35,817 nucleotides of DNA from contig JAVVPD010000010.1 in NCBI GenBank assembly GCA_036655975.1, forward strand, positions 1 to 35,817, written 5' to 3'. A program made the position numbers and the translations under genes. The DNA comes from CASQEL01 sp036655975 (lineage in GTDB: Bacteria; Desulfobacterota; Desulfovibrionia; Desulfovibrionales; Desulfovibrionaceae). The notes beneath the pieces are model-generated. The model made no database searches, had not been told where the DNA came from, and saw only the letters and a program-made list of their open reading frames with translations. Positions 1 to 7,735 of the stretch are shown here, piece after piece. Each line of letters begins with the position of its first letter. The first letter of the stretch is position 1.

Positions 1-2
1 AC

Positions 3-617
3 GGTCGCCTGCTCAATGGGGACGAATTACTGGCAATTTTTGCCCACGACCTGCTCGACCGTCAGCCCCAGGCCCTTATTCTTGGTGATGTAAAATGTTC
101 CGACCGCCTGTTTGCCGACATTCAGCAGCGCGGCGGACAAGCCCTCATGTGCGTGACCGGGCATTCGGTTGTGAAAGCCAAAATGCTCGAAACCCACGCC
201 CCCCTCGCCGGAGAACTTTCCGGTCATATGTTCTTTGCCGAACAATGGTACGGCTTTGACGATGCCATCTACGCGGCTGCCCGCCTGCTCGACTACCTCA
301 CCCGCATAGACAGCCCCTTGACCGCACTCCCCGGCTGGCCTGCCGCTTTCTCTACCCGCGAAATCCAAATCCCGTGCCCCGACCAGCACAAAACTTCTGT
401 GGTCAACCGCGCCCAAAAACATTTTGGCGCCCTCTACCCCACCACCACCGTCGATGGCGCGCGTATCACCTTTCCCCATGGCTGGGGCCTTGTGCGCGCT
501 TCCAATACGCAGCCTGTACTTGTGCTGCGTTTTGAAGCCGACAGTCCCGAGCATCTTGCCGTCCAGCAATCTGAGCTGACAACGCTGTTAGACCAATGGA
601 TTGCCGAAGCACGCTGA
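3..617 (+). CDS. Phosphomannomutase/phosphoglucomutase (AlgC type), C-terminal part
   Basis: The 5' end lies outside the window; the open frame enters at base 3 and ends at TGA 615-617, leaving about 204 residues. Such enzymes interconvert hexose 6- and 1-phosphates in the cytosol, feeding nucleotide-sugar and LPS/exopolysaccharide synthesis. Visible landmarks are GDELL near the start (the G-D-E part of the metal-binding loop region), then GHSVVKAKM, then GELSGHMFF followed by WYGFDDAIYAAARLL (the sugar-recognition GExSGH loop), and near the C-terminus RASNTQPVLVLRFEA (the phosphate-binding loop). The order and spacing match the last two domains of Pseudomonas AlgC-type enzymes. Whether mannose or glucose phosphate is the main substrate cannot be read from this part. 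It converges on the fur-family gene, with a terminator for the latter in between. Confidence 0.93.
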   Translation, partial: GRLLNGDELLAIFAHDLLDRQPQALILGDVKCSDRLFADIQQRGGQALMCVTGHSVVKAKMLETHAPLAGELSGHMFFAEQWYGFDDAIYAAARLLDYLTRIDSPLTALPGWPAAFSTREIQIPCPDQHKTSVVNRAQKHFGALYPTTTVDGARITFPHGWGLVRASNTQPVLVLRFEADSPEHLAVQQSELTTLLDQWIAEAR

Positions 618-645
618 ACACGACTGCGGCTCGCCCCTCATACGC

Positions 646-710
646 AAAAAAATGCCGCCCCCGTACCGACCTTACCCGACTCATGTGCGGGCAAGTATTA
701 CGAGGGCGGC
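646..710 (-). terminator. Rho-independent terminator of the fur-family gene
   Basis: Arms GCCGCCC (654-660) and GGGCGGC (704-710) are extended by CGTA/TACG to a 12-bp stem that has one G-U pair in the minus-strand RNA. On the minus strand the stem is followed by a run of seven T (complement of A646-652). The loop is long, about 30 nt, with a small inner CCCG/CGGG stem. It sits just downstream of the fur-family stop codon. Confidence 0.75.
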
Positions 711-719
711 GAAACGGGC

Positions 720-1160
720 TTATTTTTGGAGTTTTTTCTGGCAATCGGCACAAATGCCGTAGAGATAAAGATGGTGGCGTGTGGGCTTAAACCCGTGGCG
801 CAAGGCCAGCACTTCCTGAAGTTTTTCAATCTGCTCGTCCACCACTTCAATGGTGGCCCCACAGTGTTCACAAATCAGATGATCGTGGTGCTCAACGCCA
901 AGGCGTTGCTCATAGCGGGTGAGACCATCACCGAATTGTACTTCCCGCGCCAGCCCAGAATCACACAAGAGTTTCATGGTTCGGTACACCGTGGTTTGGC
1001 CTACGGTGGGGTCTATCTCCCGTACCTTGGCATGCAATTCCTCGGCGGAGGGATGCCCCGTAGATTGCAAAAACGCCTCCACAATGCGAAAGCGTTGGGA
1101 CGTACTCTTAAGCCCCTTAGAAGTAATGTAATTTTGAAATATGCGGATACTGTCGTGCAT
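720..1160 (-). CDS. Fur/PerR-family metal-dependent transcriptional regulator
   Basis: A 146-residue Fur superfamily repressor, the usual family length. The N-terminal winged helix includes KGLKSTSQRFRIVEAFLQ and the DNA-recognition stretch TVGQTTVYRTMKLL. The C-terminal dimerisation domain carries EHHDHLICEHCG (metal-binding His cluster and the first CxxC) and a second CxxC (CADC) close to the C-terminus, giving a structural Zn(Cys)4 site. The sequence alone does not separate Fur (iron) from PerR (peroxide). The open frame continues 25 codons further upstream, but the ATG at 1160 starts where homologues start and the extra residues look like a translated promoter. No clear Shine-Dalgarno precedes 1160, and the best promoter puts the transcript start almost at the ATG. 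It lies downstream of icd, separated by a terminator, so it is probably its own transcription unit. Confidence 0.92.
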   Translation of the reverse strand: MHDSIRIFQNYITSKGLKSTSQRFRIVEAFLQSTGHPSAEELHAKVREIDPTVGQTTVYRTMKLLCDSGLAREVQFGDGLTRYEQRLGVEHHDHLICEHCGATIEVVDEQIEKLQEVLALRHGFKPTRHHLYLYGICADCQKKLQK

Positions 1161-1168
1161 GGTAAAAA

Positions 1169-1197
1169 TATATACCCTTTTGTAAACAAGGCTGCAA
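1169..1197 (-). promoter_or_regulatory. Sigma-70-type promoter of the fur-family gene
   Basis: On the minus strand TTGCAG (1197-1192), a 17-bp spacer, then TATATA (1174-1169). The expected transcription start is about 1161-1163, right at the ATG (1160), implying a leaderless or nearly leaderless mRNA. Confidence 0.5.
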
Positions 1198-1241
1198 GAG
1201 CACCACAGTAAATTTCTCCGCAGCCATGCCCACAAGGGGAC

Positions 1242-1270
1242 AAAGGGGGGAAGATCTGCCCTTCCCCCCC
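1242..1270 (-). terminator. Terminator after icd
   Basis: A perfect 9-bp inverted repeat, GGGGGGAAG (1245-1253) and CTTCCCCCC (1261-1269), with a 7-nt loop, followed on the minus strand by TTTG. It lies 7 bases past the icd stop codon and before the fur-family promoter. Confidence 0.7.
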
Positions 1271-1276
1271 CGCGCC

Positions 1277-2419
1277 TTAGACTGTAGCGCCGAGAAGTTC
1301 ACCAAAAGCTTTGCAGCCGAGCACGGTCGCGCCGGGTACCTGACTGGCAAGATCAACGGTGACGGTTTTTTGGGCAATGGCTTTTTCAACCGCCGCAGTG
1401 ATGCGCCGCGCCGCGCCGTGCCAGCCGATATGCTCCAACATCATGGCCCCGCTCAAAAGCACACTGCACGGGTTGGCTTTATCCTGCCCGGCAATATTGG
1501 GGGCGGTGCCGTGCGTGGCTTCAAAAAAGGCGAGACTGTCGGACATGTTCACCCCCGGAGCCATGCCTAAACCCCCCACTTGCGCGGCAAGCGCGTCCGA
1601 AAGATAATCACCGTTCAAATTGGGGGTGGCGATAACACTGTACTGGCTTGGGTACAGCAACACTTCCTGAAACATGGCATCGGCGATTCGGTCTTTCATC
1701 ACCACTTTATGGGCGACAGGGGCTTTTTCAAGACAGGTCTGCTCGGCAAATTCAGCGGCGGCAAGATCATAGCCCCACTGGCGAAACGCGCCTTCCGTAT
1801 ATTTCATAATATTGCCCTTGTGGACAAGCGTCACACTGGGCAAATGGTGCTGCACGGCATGGCGGATGGCAGCCCGCACGAGGCGTTTAGAGCCGTGCTC
1901 GGACATGGGCTTAATGCCCACGGCCATATCGTCACGCAATTTCGCGCCCAATTCATCACGCAAAAAGGCGATGAGCTTACGGGCTTCTGGGGTGGTGGCT
2001 GCATATTCGATACCGGCGTACACGTCTTCGGTATTTTCACGGAAAACAATCATGTTGACTTTTTCTGGGTGTTTAACCGGAGTTTGCAGACCGCCAAAAT
2101 GGCGAATAGGCCGAATGCAGGCGTAAAGGTCAAAAGCGTGGCGCAGGGCTACATTAAGGCTACGCATGCCCGAACCCACGGGAGTTCCCAAAGGCCCTTT
2201 AATGGCGATATCCGCCGTGCGTAAGGCCTGAAGGGTCGCTTCAGGCAAGGGCGAACCTGTGGCGGCCAAGGCTTTTTCCCCGGCGAGCAATTCTTCCCAC
2301 ACCAAACAATGTTCACCCTTATATTCAAGGCGTACAGCAGCGTCCAGCACAGGGCGGGCGGCTTGCCATACTTCAGGGCCGATGCCGTCGCCTTCAATCC
2401 AATACACTTTGCGTTGCAT
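1277..2419 (-). CDS. icd: Isocitrate dehydrogenase, predicted NAD-preferring
   Basis: Cytosolic beta-decarboxylating dehydrogenase, 380 residues, converting isocitrate to 2-oxoglutarate. Substrate-site landmarks: GTPVGSGMRSLNVALR (about 78-93, including the Ser equivalent to E. coli Ser113), FRENTEDVYAGIE (126-138), HKGNIMKYTEGAF (200-212), ATPNLNGDYLSD (264-275) and ATHGTAPNIAGQDKA (301-315). The cofactor-determining positions are unusual for a proteobacterial NADP enzyme: by motif alignment E. coli Lys344, Tyr345, Val351, Tyr391 and Arg395 are replaced by Asn308, Ile309, Ala315, Val355 and Ser359. The basic and aromatic contacts to the 2'-phosphate of NADP are therefore gone, suggesting NAD use. 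The start is supported by AAGGA seven bases upstream of ATG. It lies downstream of the predicted Re-citrate synthase, and together they make most of the route from oxaloacetate to 2-oxoglutarate; aconitase is not here. Confidence 0.95.
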   Translation of the reverse strand: MQRKVYWIEGDGIGPEVWQAARPVLDAAVRLEYKGEHCLVWEELLAGEKALAATGSPLPEATLQALRTADIAIKGPLGTPVGSGMRSLNVALRHAFDLYACIRPIRHFGGLQTPVKHPEKVNMIVFRENTEDVYAGIEYAATTPEARKLIAFLRDELGAKLRDDMAVGIKPMSEHGSKRLVRAAIRHAVQHHLPSVTLVHKGNIMKYTEGAFRQWGYDLAAAEFAEQTCLEKAPVAHKVVMKDRIADAMFQEVLLYPSQYSVIATPNLNGDYLSDALAAQVGGLGMAPGVNMSDSLAFFEATHGTAPNIAGQDKANPCSVLLSGAMMLEHIGWHGAARRITAAVEKAIAQKTVTVDLASQVPGATVLGCKAFGELLGATV

Positions 2420-2438
2420 GAGGAGTCCTTTATTGTAT

Positions 2439-2470
2439 AAAGGCGGGCCCCGATGAGGAGACCCGCCTTT
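2439..2470 (-). terminator. Intergenic hairpin between citrate synthase gene and icd
   Basis: A perfect 9-bp stem, AAAGGCGGG (2439-2447) with CCCGCCTTT (2462-2470), loop 14 nt. On the minus strand it ends CCTTTATAC, so the U run is short. It could be a leaky terminator, an attenuator setting the ratio of the two enzymes, or an RNA-stability element. Confidence 0.5.
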
Positions 2471-2487
2471 AGAATGTTGAAAGAGCG

Positions 2488-4311
2488 TTATTCTTCGCTG
2501 GGTTGCACTTCGTCTTTGAGCACTTGCGCGCGCTTGAGCAAATCGTCCAATTGCAGGTCGGCACCGACCACACCCACAATTTTATCGCTGGCATCGGTCA
2601 CCGCACACGATACCGTAAGCACCAGTTTTTGGGTGAAATTGGACTGGTACACGTCCATGATGTGCAAGGCGCCTGTTTTCATAGGTACCTGAAACCATTC
2701 ACGGCTGGAAAAATCGTAGCCGATGGGCAGGGATTCATATTTTTCGCGGTAGGCGGGGTCAGTAATAGTGGAACATTTGAGCTTTCCTTCCACATCTGTC
2801 AGATAAATATACTGAATAAAGGAATAGGTTCGCACAAATTCGTCAAGGCTGGCACAAGCTTGCTTACCGGCGTCTTGCAATTTGGGATCCTGTGCAAGGC
2901 GGACAATAAGATGCGCTGCCAAATCGCCCGCGATCTTTTTAACTTCTTCCAATTCACTCACAAAGAATTCGGGCATATAGCGCTTCGCTAAATCCGTCAT
3001 TTCCTTGGTGGAGAAAGAAGTGCTGCGCCCGCCTTCGTAGGCATGCATGATGCGGTCGTAAATTTCGCCCACAGCCGGATGCTTTTTGGAAACCTGACGT
3101 TCCTTGGAAAGATTGAGGGCATTATTGATCCAATAGGCGACCCCAGCCCGACCGGATTTATCCGTAATAATAATCGGCACGGGCCGCCCCAACAGGGTGG
3201 TTGTATCAAAGATATTATAAATTTCTTCGTTTTTAGCCAAACCGTCCACATGAACCCCGGCGCTGGTGGCGTTAAAATCCCGTCCCACGAAGGGATAATT
3301 ATCAGGAATGCGATAATCTAGATCTTTCTCGAAGAAGGCACCAATTTCATTGATCACGGTCGTATCCGCACCCGCGTCATCACCCGTCAATGAGATGTAT
3401 TCAATGACCAAGGCTTCAAGGGGGGTATTCCCCGTGCGTTCACCAAAGCCCAGCAGGGTACCGTTGACCGCACCGCAACCGTGCAACCATGCGGTAACGC
3501 CGTTCACCAAGGCTTTATGAAAGTCGTTATGCCCGTGCCATTCAAGCCACGCGCTCGGCACCCCCGCTTCATCGGTGAAGGCCCGCACGATGCGTTGAAC
3601 CGAACGGGGCAAAGCGGCACCGTGATACGGCACACCGTAGCCCATGGTATCGCACATCCGAATTTTTACGGGCATGGCGGCCTGCTTGGACAATTCCATC
3701 AGCTTTTGGGCCAAGGGTAAGCAAAAACCGTAGATATCAGAGCGGGTAATATCTTCAAAGTGACAACGGGGCACAATACCCCATTCCAGGGCCTGCGCGG
3801 CCAATTTGAGATAGCCGTCCATAGCCTGCTGGCGCGTTTTGCCCAGTTTCAAAAAAATATGATAGTCCGACACGCTGGTGAGCATGCCCACTTCGTCAAA
3901 TTCCATATCGCGGGCCAGTTTCAAATCATCCAAATTGGCGCGAATCCAGCCGGTAATACGCGGAAAGCGGTAGCCCCGTGCGCGACAGGTTTCAATGGCT
4001 TTCCTATCCTTGGCTGAATACATGAAAAATTCCGAAGCGTGAATTAGCCCAGATTTGCCGCCTAATTTGTGCATCAAATCAAAGATACGGGCAATTTGCT
4101 TAACGGTATAGGGGGGGCGGGCCTGCTGCCCGTCGCGGAAGGTCGTATCCGTAATATGCATGGGATCCGCAGGGCGAGGCACCAACAGCACGTCGTCAAA
4201 ATCGATACGGCTAATTTGGGTGTAGGGAAAAAGTTCCCGGTATAATTGCGGCTGCGGACAATCGTCCAAGGTGAGGGGCTTGGGCGAATATTTCTGATGG
4301 ATGATAGGCAT
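2488..4311 (-). CDS. Predicted Re-citrate synthase (HMGL/isopropylmalate synthase superfamily) with C-terminal Cache-like domain
   Basis: 607 residues in two parts. Residues about 50-400 form a DRE-TIM acyl-CoA condensing enzyme: DTTFRDGQQ (55-63), FEDITRSD (185-192), HGHND (259-263, metal-binding His pair), GFGERTGN (288-295) and HVDGLAKN (354-361). These fit the homocitrate/isopropylmalate synthase group, to which the Re-face citrate synthases of Clostridium kluyveri and Desulfovibrio belong. Immediate linkage to icd favours citrate formation from acetyl-CoA and oxaloacetate over homocitrate or leucine synthesis. Residues about 455-600 are different: a helical stretch, then YIYLTDVEGKL, REWF (537-540), MDVYQSNFT, LVLTVSCAV and GVVGADLQLDDLL, the layout of a Cache/PDC sensor domain. 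No membrane segment or signal peptide is visible, so this would be a cytosolic sensor module on an enzyme. GGAG eight bases upstream supports the start. Function is inferred from family plus context. Confidence 0.82.
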   Translation of the reverse strand: MPIIHQKYSPKPLTLDDCPQPQLYRELFPYTQISRIDFDDVLLVPRPADPMHITDTTFRDGQQARPPYTVKQIARIFDLMHKLGGKSGLIHASEFFMYSAKDRKAIETCRARGYRFPRITGWIRANLDDLKLARDMEFDEVGMLTSVSDYHIFLKLGKTRQQAMDGYLKLAAQALEWGIVPRCHFEDITRSDIYGFCLPLAQKLMELSKQAAMPVKIRMCDTMGYGVPYHGAALPRSVQRIVRAFTDEAGVPSAWLEWHGHNDFHKALVNGVTAWLHGCGAVNGTLLGFGERTGNTPLEALVIEYISLTGDDAGADTTVINEIGAFFEKDLDYRIPDNYPFVGRDFNATSAGVHVDGLAKNEEIYNIFDTTTLLGRPVPIIITDKSGRAGVAYWINNALNLSKERQVSKKHPAVGEIYDRIMHAYEGGRSTSFSTKEMTDLAKRYMPEFFVSELEEVKKIAGDLAAHLIVRLAQDPKLQDAGKQACASLDEFVRTYSFIQYIYLTDVEGKLKCSTITDPAYREKYESLPIGYDFSSREWFQVPMKTGALHIMDVYQSNFTQKLVLTVSCAVTDASDKIVGVVGADLQLDDLLKRAQVLKDEVQPSEE

Positions 4312-4582
4312 ACTTTCTCCAAATATTGTGAACCTTGTTTAAGGATATTTTCAAATCGATACATCAACAAGCTTAAAGTATACGCTTTCGGTTTCTTAAC
4401 GTCTAGTGTCAATATCCGAAGTAGCAATATTTGCGGGTGATAGCGTCATTATTCAGCGCGCTACATGCAACAGCATATACTTTATACGAAGTATCTTGCC
4501 ATATTCTCTCGTTTCCTATAAAAAGTAAAGGCAACCTGACGTTTTCTCCTCCCCAAAAAGTTGTTGCTCAAGGAGTATCCTC
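4312..4582. promoter_or_regulatory. Divergent promoter region, citrate synthase gene / TAXI receptor gene
   Basis: 271 non-coding bases between divergent genes. Plus strand: TTGCCA (4496-4501) and TATAAA (4517-4522), spacing 15-16, is the best sigma-70 candidate for the TAXI gene. Minus strand: TTGACA is present (complement of 4406-4411), but the nearest TATACT is 24 bases away, so no confident promoter is called there. CAATAT recurs at about 4410 and 4425, with the inverse AATATTG near 4322, which could be an operator but is weak in AT-rich DNA. No small gene seen. Confidence 0.35.
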
Positions 4583-5584
4583 ATGCGTTTCCCCCTATTA
4601 CGCCTCATATGCCTTGCCGTCATAGCCCTTGGCCTGCTCTCTGGCCCTGCCGCCGCCGAAGACAAAGCGGGTTGGCCCACACAATTGCGCTTTATGGCAG
4701 GCCCTCCCGGCGGCAATTGGTTTGCGCTGGGCACAGCCTTGTCTGAAATGTGGACAAAAGATGTGCTGCAAACGACAAACAGCACGGGCGGTGGAGTGTC
4801 TAACATTATCAACGCCAATCTGAAAAAGGGTGATCTGGGCTTTACGGTGAATTCGTTCATCGGCGCGGCAGTGAACGGTGAAGAAGATTTTTCCGGCCGT
4901 AAGGTGGAAAATGCCGTGGTGTTCGCCAACCTGTATACCCAAGTAACGTATTTTGTGGTGCGTAAGGATTTTGCCACCAAGCATGGCATCACGTCTGTGG
5001 ACGATCTGATCGCCAAAAACATTCCGGTGCGCTTTGCCACGCTTAAACCGGGAACGGCCTCAGAATTTCTGGTCAAAGTCTTATTTTCCAAAGGTTATAA
5101 CACCAATTTTGCCAAGCTGAAAAAAGACCATGCGTGGTCTGTAGAATACGCTTCGTATGAAGGTGGCGCGGATCTTCTGGCAGACAGCCACCTTGATTGC
5201 TTCGCCTTTTCGGTGGGGCCTGTGGCCTCCATCGTGATGAATATTGAAAGCCGCGTCCCCGTGGAAGTGCTGCCCGTGAGCCAGCAAGCGCTGGACGCGG
5301 TGAGCGCCGCCTATGGCACCACCACCTATGTTATCCCCACCGGCGTGTACACCTGCGTCACCCAGCCGACCAAAACCATCGGCGATTTTACGAGCATTGT
5401 TGTCCGCAAAGACCTACCGGAAAGCCTTGTGTTTGCTCTGAATAAAGCCTTGTGGCAACACAAGGACGCTATGGTGCACGCGGTGAAAGACATGCAAGAA
5501 TTGTCACCCGCCATGGCCGTCCCCACGGGTGTCCCCGTGCATCCCGGCTCCGTCAAGTTTTGGCAGAGCGTCAAAAAACTATAA
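4583..5584 (+). CDS. TAXI-family TRAP transporter solute-binding protein
   Basis: A 333-residue periplasmic receptor. The N-terminus is a signal peptide (MRFPLLRL, a hydrophobic core, then GPAAAED; cleavage near residue 25). The mature part has the TAXI-family opening LRFMAGPPGGNWFALGTALSEMW, followed by STGGGVSNIINANLKKGDLGF (family core S-x-G-G-x-x-N) and the mid-protein LKPGTASEFLVKVLF. The C-terminal part keeps the TTYVIPTGVYT region. Such proteins deliver carboxylates or amino acids (glutamate in the structurally studied example) to a fused TRAP permease, and that permease is the next gene, 28 bp downstream. The substrate is not readable here. AAGGAG lies nine bases before the ATG. The next unit upstream, divergent, is the citrate synthase/icd pair, so a dicarboxylate or glutamate-type substrate would be metabolically sensible, but that is inference. 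Confidence 0.93.
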   Translation: MRFPLLRLICLAVIALGLLSGPAAAEDKAGWPTQLRFMAGPPGGNWFALGTALSEMWTKDVLQTTNSTGGGVSNIINANLKKGDLGFTVNSFIGAAVNGEEDFSGRKVENAVVFANLYTQVTYFVVRKDFATKHGITSVDDLIAKNIPVRFATLKPGTASEFLVKVLFSKGYNTNFAKLKKDHAWSVEYASYEGGADLLADSHLDCFAFSVGPVASIVMNIESRVPVEVLPVSQQALDAVSAAYGTTTYVIPTGVYTCVTQPTKTIGDFTSIVVRKDLPESLVFALNKALWQHKDAMVHAVKDMQELSPAMAVPTGVPVHPGSVKFWQSVKKL

Positions 5585-5612
5585 TCCTTTTACCCTTTAA
5601 AAAGAAAACAAC

Positions 5613-7481
5613 ATGCGTACACTCAGCGGCATTTCTCAGCAAATTTTGTATGTGTATATTGTGCTTGTGGGTATTTTCCACATGTATACAGCCTGTATGG
5701 GCAGCTTCGAAGCCTATTTGCAACGAACCATACATTTAATGCTGATTCTGCCGCTGACCTATTTGCTTTATCCGGTGTGCAAAAATGCGCCGCACAAGAG
5801 CATTCCGTGGTATGACTGGCTCTTGGCGGCGCTGTCCATGCTCCCCGGTCTCTATGGGGTGTTGTTTTATGATGATATCGTCGCCCGCATTCAACAAGTT
5901 GATATTCCCACCACGGCCCAATTAGTGCTCGGCAGTTTATTAGTCGTTATGCTGCTGGAAGGTACCCGCCGCGTGGTGGGCTTGCCCTTGGCGCTTCTCG
6001 CCATTCTTTTTGCCGCGTATATGTCTTTTGGCAATCATATGACGGGCCTACTGAAGGGCTTGTCCTTGCCCTATCATGAAATTATCGAGCAATTATTCCT
6101 CACGGATGAAGGCATTTTTTCCATGCCTCTGGGGGTTTCCGCCACCTTTGTGATCGTATTCCTGATCTTCGGCGGCTTTCTGGAAAAAAGCGGCGCGGGG
6201 GATTACTTTATGGACATTGCCCGCGCACTCATGGGCACAAAACCCGGTGGCCCCGCCCAAATTGCGGTGCTGAGTTCCTGCTTGTTCGGGTCAATCAGCG
6301 GCTCAGCCGTTGCCAACGTCTACGGCACGGGCACCTTCACCATCCCCATGATGAAGCGTATCGGGTATCCCGCGCACTTTGCCGGAGCGGTGGAAGCGGC
6401 AGCCTCCTCCGGCGGGCAGATCATGCCGCCGGTCATGGGGGCGGGAGCCTTTTTGATGGCCTCCTTTCTGGGTATTCAATACCGAGAAGTGATGATTGCG
6501 GCCATATTGCCCGCGTTACTCTATTACGGCGCGCTGATGCTGATGGTGCATTTAACCGCCTACCGCAACAATCTGCGCGGCCTTGACGCTGAAGACCTGC
6601 CCAAAATTCGCGACGTGCTCAAGCAGTCTTACCTCCTGCTCCCCATTGTGGGCGTCGTCTATTTGCTGCTCGACGGGGCTTCGCCTATGAAAGCCGCCAT
6701 GTTGGGTATTGGACTGAGTTGGCTGGTTTCCCTGCCCGATCCCAAACGCCGCATGGGGCCACGGAAAATTATTGACGCCATCTATGAAGGCACCAAGGGG
6801 ATTCCGCTGGTCTGTGTGGCCTGCGCCACGGCAGGCATTATTTTAGGCGCAGTAGCGTTGACGGGCATCGGCGGAAAATTGGTGGGCTTTGTCCTGTCTT
6901 TTGCGGGCAACACACCTTTTTTGGCCCTGCTGCTCATTATGCTGGTCTCCTTGGTGCTGGGTATGGGCCTGCCCACCACAGGGGCCTACATCTTGGCTGC
7001 CGCCTTGGGGGCCCCCGTGCTGGTTAAACTAGGCTTCCCTCCTTTGGCAGCGCACATGTTTGTTTTTTATTACGCCATTATTTCCAATATTACCCCCCCC
7101 GTAGCGCTTGCGGCCTATGCAGCCAGCTCCATTGCCAAGTCCAATCCCAACCGCACCGGCTTTGCCGCCATGAAGCTCGGGTGTTTGGCCTTCCTCGTAC
7201 CTTTTGCCTTTTGCTATGATCCTGGGCTGTTGCTGCTGGGAGATTGGAGCGTCAATGCGTGGGCCATTCTCAGCGGAATAGCCACCGTGTTTGCCTTCGG
7301 GGCCTGCCTGGTGGGCTATGCCTATACCCCACTTAACTGGCCTGTACGGGTGCTGTTGGCGGTGTCGGGAACTATTGTGCTTGTCCCCGACCCTCCTGTC
7401 ATCGTCGTTGGGTGCATAATCACGCTTGCTATCTGGATCTATTCCCGCATGCACAAGCGCCCCACCGCCCTCTCTTCCTAA
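5613..7481 (+). CDS. TRAP transporter fused permease (TAXI-associated, DctQM type)
   Basis: A 622-residue, strongly hydrophobic inner-membrane protein in which the small and large TRAP permease subunits are joined. The first four or so membrane helices (residues about 8-130) correspond to the DctQ-like part. The remainder is DctM-like, including FGGFLEKSGAGDYFMDIARALMG, then FGSISGSAVANVYGTGTFTIP (the conserved G-S-x-S-G-S-A-x-A-N loop), SSGGQIMPPVMGAGAFLMA and LGMGLPTTGAYILAAALGAP. It uses the Na+ gradient to import whatever the TAXI receptor binds. The Shine-Dalgarno is weak (A-rich, AAAGAA); translation may be coupled to the receptor gene 28 bp upstream. A run of eight C (7093-7100) lies within the gene. 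A strong terminator follows. Confidence 0.93.
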   Translation: MRTLSGISQQILYVYIVLVGIFHMYTACMGSFEAYLQRTIHLMLILPLTYLLYPVCKNAPHKSIPWYDWLLAALSMLPGLYGVLFYDDIVARIQQVDIPTTAQLVLGSLLVVMLLEGTRRVVGLPLALLAILFAAYMSFGNHMTGLLKGLSLPYHEIIEQLFLTDEGIFSMPLGVSATFVIVFLIFGGFLEKSGAGDYFMDIARALMGTKPGGPAQIAVLSSCLFGSISGSAVANVYGTGTFTIPMMKRIGYPAHFAGAVEAAASSGGQIMPPVMGAGAFLMASFLGIQYREVMIAAILPALLYYGALMLMVHLTAYRNNLRGLDAEDLPKIRDVLKQSYLLLPIVGVVYLLLDGASPMKAAMLGIGLSWLVSLPDPKRRMGPRKIIDAIYEGTKGIPLVCVACATAGIILGAVALTGIGGKLVGFVLSFAGNTPFLALLLIMLVSLVLGMGLPTTGAYILAAALGAPVLVKLGFPPLAAHMFVFYYAIISNITPPVALAAYAASSIAKSNPNRTGFAAMKLGCLAFLVPFAFCYDPGLLLLGDWSVNAWAILSGIATVFAFGACLVGYAYTPLNWPVRVLLAVSGTIVLVPDPPVIVVGCIITLAIWIYSRMHKRPTALSS

Positions 7482-7516
7482 ACTTCCTAGGAGCAGCACG
7501 GCGGAAAAGCGCCGTA

Positions 7517-7553
7517 ACTAGGCCAGAAAAGTCGTTTCTGGCCTAGTGTTTTT
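7517..7553 (+). terminator. Terminator after the TRAP transporter genes
   Basis: A perfect inverted repeat: ACTAGGCCAGAAA (7517-7529) pairs with TTTCTGGCCTAGT (7535-7547), loop 5 nt, followed by GTTTTT. A textbook intrinsic terminator. Confidence 0.92.
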
Positions 7554-7638
7554 CGTAAAATTCCTGCAGAAAATGTTGCGGACATCACACTATATACCTC
7601 TGTGCGAGACAGCGTGCCCGTATTCGCCGCGTAAACAC

Positions 7639-7668
7639 TTTACAGATGCCCTGCAAACTCGCTATGGT
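7639..7668 (+). promoter_or_regulatory. Candidate sigma-70 promoter for the alaC-hom operon
   Basis: TTTACA (7639-7644), 18-bp spacer, TATGGT (7663-7668). It lies about 70 bp upstream of the chosen ATG at 7736. The rest of the 7554-7735 spacer shows no gene. Confidence 0.35.
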
Positions 7669-7735
7669 ATTTTTTCCAGTGTACAGAGGAGCGTGTGATC
7701 TTTTTCAACCTTTACTTCACACAAGGGGCCGAATC

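Noticed and set aside
1580..2224. A 214-codon plus-strand open frame inside icd
   Set aside because: It lies antisense to a clearly conserved enzyme, has no ribosome-binding site and no recognisable domain.
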